Shown one piece after another: positions 58,542 to 64,000 of a stretch of DNA of 64,000 bases; within the stretch, counting starts at the first letter, position 1, and each line of letters begins with the position of its first letter. The notes beneath the pieces were generated by a model. That model searched no databases. It worked only from the letters and a program-made list of their open reading frames with translations, and had not been told where the DNA came from. The DNA is from CTSoil-075 sp964292325 (GTDB taxonomy: Bacteria; Bacillota; Negativicutes; DSM-13327): the NCBI GenBank assembly GCA_964292325.1, contig CAXYVG010000001.1, forward strand, positions 24,129-88,128, given 5' to 3'. Position numbers and translations under genes: made by a program.

Positions 58542-58748
58542 TTATGTCATCGTCGTTTCTACTGTTTCTAATGTTTCCATTGGTGCTAAATAGGAAGTTA
58601 AAGTACCATCTGCTTCTACATTAAAAATCTTAGTCTGATCACCATGCACCATAAATTCCACACAACAATCCCAACAAAAATACTGTTCTGATCCGACTTT
58701 TCCAATCGCTCGCCTACTACCACAAACAGGACAATCCTTCATCAACAT
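58542..58748 (-). CDS. Small zinc-ribbon protein, unknown
   Basis: This 68-residue soluble protein has C6-P-V-C9 and a second pair C25-W-D-C28-C29, a treble-clef or ribbon pattern likely to bind zinc. The rest (KIFNVEADGTLTSYLAPMETLETVETTMT) is acidic and Thr-rich. The ATG at 58748 follows TGAGGTG. It lies between the PRC-barrel gene and the AI-2E permease gene, and is cut off by a terminator from the latter. No family is recognised. Confidence 0.8.
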   Translation of the reverse strand: MLMKDCPVCGSRRAIGKVGSEQYFCWDCCVEFMVHGDQTKIFNVEADGTLTSYLAPMETLETVETTMT

Positions 58749-58888
58749 TACACCTCACACATTTTTAAAATCCATAAAGTACTAAGAAAATAGCAGTTGT
58801 ATTGTTAGTCTGCCGCATATGGAATCTAGAACATTCACGATGATTGCTATAAAGAAGATGTAGCGATATCTATAAGGCAGTAAAGAAA

Positions 58889-59389
58889 TTAGTTGCATTC
58901 ATTATAAAGAAGCTTGATCATTTTTTCAGGAACAATCAATTTATCCTCACCGGTCATTTGCACTTGTGGTAGTGGCATACTCTTACGCCCATATAGCAAG
59001 TCAGTTATAATACTGTCAGATATTTGATAATGGTGTAGTTCGCCAGTAATCACATCAAAAGCAATATCAACTAACGTACCAATAAGAATCCCACTTTCGG
59101 TAAATATTTGTTTTTGATATAAATCCCGCAAGTAATATATTTCATCATCAGGTACTACCTGCAATTCGTATACAACGTGATCATTGCGAACCATAACCGC
59201 ATCACACCCTATACGAAATAAATCTTCAAAAGCAATCACTTGTTCTGCCTGAAATAAATTTTGTTGGATAATAACGAAATATTCTACACATACCTTCTCC
59301 ATATTAACCAGTATTTCTGCTATCTGCCCAATCTGTATACCTGTTTCGATTTCCAAGACTGGCAGGCCAACTAAGCATCCCAACTTTCC
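58889..59389 (-). CDS. PRC-barrel domain protein
   Basis: The 166-residue product has two tandem PRC-barrel domains. The first (about residues 1-75) starts KLGCLVGLPVLEIETGIQIGQIAEILV. The second (about 80-160) has IFTESGILIGTLVDIAFDVITGELHHYQISDSII. PRC-barrel proteins are small beta-barrels in RNA metabolism or membrane-stress contexts. The ATG at 59389 has GGGAGG upstream; the frame is open further to 59434 without homology. It corresponds to Bacillus yrrD by position. Its partners cannot be told. Confidence 0.88.
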   Translation of the reverse strand, partial: GKLGCLVGLPVLEIETGIQIGQIAEILVNMEKVCVEYFVIIQQNLFQAEQVIAFEDLFRIGCDAVMVRNDHVVYELQVVPDDEIYYLRDLYQKQIFTESGILIGTLVDIAFDVITGELHHYQISDSIITDLLYGRKSMPLPQVQMTGEDKLIVPEKMIKLLYNECN

Positions 59390-59460
59390 CATTAGAACGG
59401 CCTCCCATAAAGATCGTAATAGTATTATAACCACTATTATGAAATTTTATTATATAAACA

Positions 59461-59493
59461 AAAAAAAAATAAAGAGAGGTGATTCCTCTCTTT
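59461..59493 (-). terminator. Intrinsic terminator after mnmA
   Basis: AAAGAGAGG pairs with CCTCTCTTT around a five-base loop and is followed on the minus strand by A and nine T. The stem starts about at the mnmA stop codon. Confidence 0.9.
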
Positions 59494-60586
59494 ACCTTAC
59501 AGACTTTATAATAATTCCACCACCAATGACCATATCACCATCATAAAATACCACGGATTGTCCTGGCGTAACTGCCCTTTGTGGTTCATCAAACTTGACA
59601 TGTACCTGACCATTAGTAAGAGGAGTGATCTTCGCCACGCCTTCACGAGATCCATAGCGGATCTTCGCGGAAACAGTCATCGGTGCCTCAAGCGCATCAA
59701 TGCTAATAAAGTTCAAATCACCAGCGATCAGTTCACTGGCAAAAACATCTTGATCGCAGCCAACAACAATCTGATTTTTATCATAATTCATTTCCACTAC
59801 ATATAGCGGTTTTCCTGTTGCAATTCCAAGACCTTTGCGCTGCCCAATGGTATATAACGGTACGCCTTGATGTTTGCCCAGTACATTTCCATATACATCT
59901 ACAATATCACCTGCTTTCAATGCATCAGGTGACTTTTCTGCTAAAAACCGTTTATAATCATCATCAGGAATAAAACAGATTTCTTGACTTTCCGGTTTAT
60001 TCGCAACTGACAGTCCAAGTTCATTGGCTAAGGCTCTCGTCTTGACCTTCGTATAACTACCAAGAGGCATCAAAAAGTGCTGCAATGTGTTTTGATTTAA
60101 ATGATATAAAGCATACGATTGATCTTTGGTATGATCAATTCCTTTGCGTAAGGTATGTCGCTTTAGAGTGCTATCATAGCCGATCTGTGCGTAATGCCCC
60201 GTTGCTACATAGGTAGCCCCAAGGGCCAATGCCTTTTGTAACAAACCTTCAAACTTAACAAAGCGATTACAGGCAATACATGGATTTGGGGTCTTCCCTG
60301 CACCATACTCTCGGATAAAATAATCGATCACTGTTTGTTGAAACATATCACGAAAATTCAGTACATAATAAGGAATGCCAATCTTTTCGGCAACATTACG
60401 AGCATCATCAACAGCACTTAGAGAGCAACATCCTCGGTTTTGATTATCATCTGCTACTACTTCCTTGTCCCATATTTGCATTGTAGCACCAATTACGTCG
60501 TATCCTTGCTCAACCAAAAGGGCGGCAGTTAAAGAACTGTCCACCCCTCCGCTCATGGCTACAAGAATTCTTGGTTTTGTACCCAT
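59492..60586 (-). CDS. mnmA: tRNA 2-thiouridylase MnmA
   Basis: MnmA places sulfur on uridine 34 of tRNA-Lys, -Glu and -Gln, with sulfur from a cysteine desulfurase. The PP-loop is AMSGGVDSSLTAALL near residues 10-24. The catalytic cysteines are C103 in NPCIACNR and C204 in SQEICFIPDDD. KDQSYALYHL and GQRKGLGIATGKPLYV are family marks. The ATG at 60586, beginning MGTKPRILVAMSGG, gives 364 residues and fits AAAGGAAAG; the frame is open upstream into the iscU gene. It is the last gene of the Fe-S and thiolation operon. Confidence 0.96.
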   Translation of the reverse strand: MGTKPRILVAMSGGVDSSLTAALLVEQGYDVIGATMQIWDKEVVADDNQNRGCCSLSAVDDARNVAEKIGIPYYVLNFRDMFQQTVIDYFIREYGAGKTPNPCIACNRFVKFEGLLQKALALGATYVATGHYAQIGYDSTLKRHTLRKGIDHTKDQSYALYHLNQNTLQHFLMPLGSYTKVKTRALANELGLSVANKPESQEICFIPDDDYKRFLAEKSPDALKAGDIVDVYGNVLGKHQGVPLYTIGQRKGLGIATGKPLYVVEMNYDKNQIVVGCDQDVFASELIAGDLNFISIDALEAPMTVSAKIRYGSREGVAKITPLTNGQVHVKFDEPQRAVTPGQSVVFYDGDMVIGGGIIIKSVR

Positions 60587-60593
60587 CAAATAA

Positions 60594-60965
60594 TCACTTT
60601 CCTTTTTTCTGTAAATAATCCTTGATGGCTTCATGTAGTGCGTCTGCTGCTAAATTAGAACAATGCATTTTAGCAGGTGGCAATCCATCGAGTGCTTCCG
60701 CTACTGCCTCATTGGAAATTTTAAGTGCTTCATCAAGCGTTTTTCCCATAACCAGTTCGGTAACCATACTGCTGGTTGCAATCGCTGCCCCACAACCAAA
60801 AGTCTTAAATTTAACATCTTTGATAATATCATCTTCAACATCCAAATAAATCCTCATGATATCACCACATTTGGCATTGCCAACTTCGCCTACCCCATTG
60901 GCATTTTCTATTTCTCCCACATTACGTGGATTTGCAAAATGATCCATTACTTTTTCAGTATACAT
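60594..60965 (-). CDS. iscU: Iron-sulfur cluster scaffold protein IscU/NifU-N type
   Basis: IscU-type scaffolds assemble [2Fe-2S] clusters from sulfur delivered by the desulfurase. The ligand residues are C33 in AKCGD with D35, C58 in FGCGAAIA and C102 in MHCSNLA. The start HFANPRNVGEIENANGVGEVGN and the 123-residue length match the family; the NifU C-terminal domain is absent. ATG at 60965 follows AAAGGAG. It lies 23 bases after iscS. Confidence 0.95.
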   Translation of the reverse strand: MYTEKVMDHFANPRNVGEIENANGVGEVGNAKCGDIMRIYLDVEDDIIKDVKFKTFGCGAAIATSSMVTELVMGKTLDEALKISNEAVAEALDGLPPAKMHCSNLAADALHEAIKDYLQKKGK

Positions 60966-60988
60966 ATAATTAATCTCCTTTCAATACC

Positions 60989-62194
60989 TTAATGATGATG
61001 ACATAAACTACAGGGATTACTAGTTGCTAATTTGCTTGTTGCATTTAGCGGAGACATACTACGTAATTTTTCAACAATTTGCGGCAATACTTCTAGGCAA
61101 TAGTCAATATCCGCTTCTGTATTGCCACGCCCTAAGGAAAGCCGTAATGATCCGTGGGCTGTTTCATGATTCATTCCCATCGCAAGTAGCACATGAGAAG
61201 GATCAAGAGATCCGGATGTACAAGCAGAACCACTAGAACCTGCAATTCCTTTCATATCAAGGTTCAGCAGTAACGATTCGCCTTCAATATATAAGAAGCT
61301 AAAGTTTACATTACCTGGTAATCGTTTTTCAGGGTGCCCATTGAGCTTAATATCAGGAATTTTTTCTTGAATGCCTTTAATCAATTTATCTCTTAGACCT
61401 TGCACATGAGCAATTCGCTGATCCATTTCCTGTTTTGCTTGCTTAGCCGCTAGACCCAGACCAACAATACCAGGTACATTTTCCGTACCAGCTCTCATTT
61501 TACGTTCTTGTGATCCACCTTGCTGTAATGGCTCGATTTTGACCCCCTTACGGATATAAATCACACCAATACCTTTAGGTCCATATAATTTATGTCCAGA
61601 AATGCTTAATAAATCAATATTGCACTCATTCACATCAATCGGATAATTGCCAGCAGCTTGTACTGCATCAGTATGGAAATAGATACCTTTTTCTTTCGCT
61701 AATTGTCCAATTTCTTTGATCGGTTGAATGGTACCTACTTCATTATTAGCAAACATGACACTAATTAAAATCGTTTGATCTGTAATGGCATTTTTCACAT
61801 CTTCTACACGTACCATTGCATTTTCATCTACAGGTAAATACGTAACGGTGAAACCGTGTTTTTCTAAATATTCACAAGCATGTAATACAGCATGATGTTC
61901 AATATTGGTGGTAATAATATGATTGCCCTTTTTACGATTGGCAAAAGCAACACCTTTCAGTGCTAGATTATCCGATTCAGTACCACCACTAGTGATAAAA
62001 ATTTCCTTTGCACTAGCTCCTATTAAAGCCGCTATATTCTCACGAGCTTCATTCACTGCCTTTAAAGCCTCACGACCAAAATAATGAATACTTCCTGGAT
62101 TCCCAAATTTTTCGGTCATGTATTCTAACATCACCTTAGCCACTTCATTATCCATTGGTGTAGTGGCTGAATGATCAAAATATACTCTTTTCAC
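60989..62194 (-). CDS. iscS: Cysteine desulfurase, IscS/NifS type
   Basis: This PLP enzyme turns cysteine into alanine and an enzyme-bound persulfide used for Fe-S clusters and tRNA thiolation. The N-terminus is RVYFDHSATTPMDNEVAKVM. The PLP lysine is K202 in SGHKLYGPKG and the active-site cysteine is C325 in GSACTSGSL. The tail ends PCSLCHHH, a possible metal-binding CxxCHHH patch not needed for catalysis. The 401 residues are normal. The start is GTG at 62194 after GAGGAG. It follows the IscR gene by two bases. Confidence 0.95.
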   Translation of the reverse strand: MKRVYFDHSATTPMDNEVAKVMLEYMTEKFGNPGSIHYFGREALKAVNEARENIAALIGASAKEIFITSGGTESDNLALKGVAFANRKKGNHIITTNIEHHAVLHACEYLEKHGFTVTYLPVDENAMVRVEDVKNAITDQTILISVMFANNEVGTIQPIKEIGQLAKEKGIYFHTDAVQAAGNYPIDVNECNIDLLSISGHKLYGPKGIGVIYIRKGVKIEPLQQGGSQERKMRAGTENVPGIVGLGLAAKQAKQEMDQRIAHVQGLRDKLIKGIQEKIPDIKLNGHPEKRLPGNVNFSFLYIEGESLLLNLDMKGIAGSSGSACTSGSLDPSHVLLAMGMNHETAHGSLRLSLGRGNTEADIDYCLEVLPQIVEKLRSMSPLNATSKLATSNPCSLCHHH

Positions 62195-62196
62195 AA

Positions 62197-62631
62197 TTAT
62201 ACATCTCCTCGTGTTTTTTCATCTCGGCATAAATCAGCTAGAGAAATAGAATCCACAACTAAACTAATACTATCACAAACTTTGGCCCATACATCACGAG
62301 TAACACATATATCCTCACGCTCACAACAATTATGATCATCAGAATGCGATAATAAACAATCAACTAAAACGATAGGTCCTTCTAACACTCGAATAATATC
62401 GCCTACTGAAATTTGCGCTGGATCTTTACTCAATGTATAACCACCCTGCGCTCCGCGAATACTTTTCACATATCCAGCTTTGCGCAATGTACTGACTAGC
62501 TGCTCTAAATAATTTTCAGAAATTTTTTGACGTTGCGCAATACTTTTTAACGAAATCGGACCTTGCCCATAGTTCATAGCCAAATCATACATGGCTGCTA
62601 CGCCATAGCGTCCTTTTGTCGATATCTTCAT
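62197..62631 (-). CDS. iscR: Rrf2-family regulator IscR
   Basis: IscR is a [2Fe-2S] winged-helix regulator that represses its own operon when clusters are plentiful. The product starts MKISTKGRYGVAAMYDLAMN and has NYLEQLVSTLRKAGYVKSIRGAQGGYTLSKDP. The C-terminal Cys group C92, C102, C103 and C109, with nearby His residues, matches the cluster-binding loop, unlike the Bacillus CymR protein, which lacks Cys here. ATG at 62631 follows GGGGAG. The operon is iscR-iscS-iscU-mnmA. Confidence 0.93.
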   Translation of the reverse strand: MKISTKGRYGVAAMYDLAMNYGQGPISLKSIAQRQKISENYLEQLVSTLRKAGYVKSIRGAQGGYTLSKDPAQISVGDIIRVLEGPIVLVDCLLSHSDDHNCCEREDICVTRDVWAKVCDSISLVVDSISLADLCRDEKTRGDV

Positions 62632-62650
62632 AATAATATCTCCCCTGCCA

Positions 62651-62670
62651 TTACCCAGTATTCCGAGTAA
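62651..62670. promoter_or_regulatory. Candidate IscR operator
   Basis: A 20-base imperfect inverted repeat (TTACCCAGTA facing TTCCGAGTAA, seven of ten positions matching) lies between the promoter and the iscR start. Its position suits autorepression. The binding by IscR is inference. Confidence 0.4.
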
Positions 62671-62693
62671 CTTAGTAGGCTTTCTTGTTTATT

Positions 62694-62722
62694 AATATAC
62701 CAAAAAAAATTCAGATTGTCAA
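62694..62722 (-). promoter_or_regulatory. Sigma-A promoter of the iscR operon
   Basis: On the minus strand TTGACA (62717-62722) and TATATT (62694-62699) are 17 bases apart. One mismatch in the -10 is the only departure from consensus. It lies just after the rarA terminator. Confidence 0.85.
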
Positions 62723-62758
62723 AAGAAATTCACAAAAATAATTTTTTTGTGAATTTCT
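62721..62758 (-). terminator. Intrinsic terminator overlapping the rarA stop codon
   Basis: AGAAATTCACAAAAA pairs perfectly with TTTTTGTGAATTTCT (15 bp, five-base loop), with TTTT after it on the minus strand. The same TTTTGACA leads into the iscR promoter. Confidence 0.75.
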
Positions 62759-64000
62759 ATCGATTTTCGGGATTTCGCTTACCAAATATCCTCGCCTCAA
62801 TACCCGAATTTTGTGGTATATAAAATTCACTGCCTTCTAATTCTTTTGGTAAATAATCTAGCTTAGAAGCAGGGTGGTCAATCGGATTGATATAGAGTCC
62901 GGAGCTATTTTTGAGTGGACTTGGAACCGGAAAATTTCTAGTATGCTTTACCGTATGTAATGCACGATTAATGGCTTTATAAGCAGAATTTGATTTTGGA
63001 CTTTCCGCAACCACAATAACCGCTTCTGCCAAAGGAATACGTGCCTCTGGCATTCCGATAAACTCAATGGCTTGCTTTGCTGCGATTGCGACTTGCAAGG
63101 CCTGGGGATTGGCGAGCCCTACATCTTCTGCCGCTTGAATCACAACTCTTCTTGCTATGAACATGGGATCAACCCCTGAGTCGAGCATACGAGCCAACCA
63201 ATATATCGCTGCATCCGTATGACTTGCCCTCATCGATTTGATAAAGGCAGATATCAGATCATAAAAATCAGTGGTAGATATACCATTTAGACGAAATTCA
63301 AAAGCTTGCTGAATGATATCCAGATTAATTTTGCCATCACTCTTCACTGAATATGCGGCAATTTCTAAAGCATTTAATGCACTACGCACATCACCATTGC
63401 AAACATCAGACAAATAAATAAGAGCATCTTTTTCTATCTCAAGCTGCTCTTTCCCAAGCCCTCTCTCCTCATCATGCAATGCAGCTATAATAATTTTCTC
63501 CACCTCTTTTGTCGTCAAAGGGTATAAATTATATACCTTGCATCGCGAGACAAGCGGTGGAATAATATCATGAGTGATACTTTCAGTAGTCGCCCCGATC
63601 AAAATAAAGGTACCGTTTTCAACTGCTTGTAACAGCGACATCTGCGTATTCGATTTTAGAGCATGAATTTCATCTAAAAATACAATTGTCTGTTTTTTAT
63701 AAAATTTGAAATGATCCCTTGCTTTATCCATAACAGCCCTTAAATCCGCAATGGAAAGAGAGACCGCATTCAATTTTACAAACTCCGCACTTGTCATACC
63801 GCTGATGATGGATGCTAGGCTAGTCTTACCAGTTGCCGGTGGACCTTGAAGAATCATCGATTGCACTTGGTCCGATGCAATCAGTTTATACAGCAGTCTT
63901 TCCTTTCCAAGTAAGTGGTCTTGCCCCACAAACTCATCCAGCGTTCTGGGTCTCATCCTCTCTGCGAGAGTTTTATTTTTCATTGTCTGGTCCGCTTGGT
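62757..64000 (-). CDS. rarA: Replication-associated recombination ATPase RarA/MgsA, probably cut at the window edge
   Basis: RarA is a clamp-loader-like AAA+ ATPase acting at stalled replication forks. LAERMRPRTLDEFVGQDHLLGKERLL starts the conserved part. Walker A is GPPATGKTS, Walker B is IVFLDEIHA, and the sensor regions TTESITHDIIPPLVSRCKVY and VCNGDVRSALNALEIAA follow, with the MgsA tetramerisation domain at the C-terminus. The ATG at 63983 has no ribosome site. The frame upstream is open to the right edge without a stop (QADQT), and family members have about 20 more residues. The true start is therefore probably outside the window. Confidence 0.93.
   Translation of the reverse strand, partial: QADQTMKNKTLAERMRPRTLDEFVGQDHLLGKERLLYKLIASDQVQSMILQGPPATGKTSLASIISGMTSAEFVKLNAVSLSIADLRAVMDKARDHFKFYKKQTIVFLDEIHALKSNTQMSLLQAVENGTFILIGATTESITHDIIPPLVSRCKVYNLYPLTTKEVEKIIIAALHDEERGLGKEQLEIEKDALIYLSDVCNGDVRSALNALEIAAYSVKSDGKINLDIIQQAFEFRLNGISTTDFYDLISAFIKSMRASHTDAAIYWLARMLDSGVDPMFIARRVVIQAAEDVGLANPQALQVAIAAKQAIEFIGMPEARIPLAEAVIVVAESPKSNSAYKAINRALHTVKHTRNFPVPSPLKNSSGLYINPIDHPASKLDYLPKELEGSEFYIPQNSGIEARIFGKRNPENR

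Noticed and set aside
1..64000. tRNA, rRNA or known riboswitch genes
   Set aside because: I found no cloverleaf, rRNA-like or classic riboswitch consensus in the intergenic regions; most gaps are shorter than 200 bases.

Overview
The window reads as chromosome from a low-G+C, endospore-forming member of the Bacillota. The evidence is a dense set of sporulation genes: spo0A, the spoIIA operon with sigma-F, spoIIM, spoIIIAA-AH, spoIVB, a spoVA operon, spmA and two DacF-type carboxypeptidases. The gene order follows the Bacillus subtilis spmA-to-yrvN region closely. The shortened spoVA operon and nadK between tlyA and argR point to a clostridial or negativicute lineage (for example Sporomusaceae) rather than a Bacillus. 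That placement is inference; no rRNA or tRNA gene is present to test it. Nearly everything is on the minus strand. Only two small genes (4984-5172 and 9608-10348) are on the plus strand.

Layout from left to right, with minus-strand operons read right to left. 1-7719: scpA-scpB-DUF2953-ytfJ, then a DacF-type carboxypeptidase and spmA, with a three-gene MacAB-type exporter set between the last two. 7723-10348: trpS, a site-2 protease, and a plus-strand lipoprotein. 10379-15439: the spoVA operon (spoVAC, AD, AE, two unrecognised genes, spoVAE-A-like, spoVAF). 15669-17692: spoIIAA-spoIIAB-sigF followed by a small membrane protein and dodecin. 17906-22958: dacF, pyrimidine-nucleoside phosphorylase, phosphopentomutase, xerD and a small membrane gene. 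23131-25330: spoIIM, ADP-ribose pyrophosphatase, spo0A. 25485-27726: a glycerate kinase plus LrgA/LrgB-like membrane pair inserted between spoIVB and spo0A. 28042-38943: spoIVB, recN, argR, nadK, tlyA, dxs, a YuiD-like protein, ispA, xseB, xseA, nusB. 38993-40215: a DUF2273/AmaP/Asp23 envelope cluster. 40387-47920: spoIIIAH back to spoIIIAA, a zinc-ribbon protein, efp and an Xaa-Pro peptidase. 48040-57331: class B PBP, DUF4911, U32 peptidase, YrrM methyltransferase, mltG, an orphan, DUF1292, ruvX, ireB, alaS. 57430-64000: AI-2E-family permease, zinc-ribbon protein, PRC-barrel protein, mnmA, iscU, iscS, iscR, rarA.

The genes combine sporulation control (Spo0A to sigma-F to the SpoIIIA-SpoIVB channel and signalling system to SpoVA-dependent dipicolinate loading) with housekeeping functions (condensin, isoprenoid and pentose metabolism, repair, Fe-S and tRNA thiolation, translation). 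Several promoters can be read directly: a sigma-H promoter before spoIIAA, a sigma-H-like promoter with Spo0A boxes before spo0A, and sigma-A consensus promoters before alaS and iscR.

Most of the window is conserved core. The parts least explained by known biology are: an interspersed ~105-nt element with conserved RNA-like hairpins, whose copies sit against terminator T-tracts; two unrecognised genes inside the spoVA operon; a spoIVB reading frame that runs through a perfect intrinsic terminator; a glycerate kinase-LrgAB module; and a pair of long palindromes after alaS. I saw no phage, insertion sequence, CRISPR array or clearly new multigene defence system.
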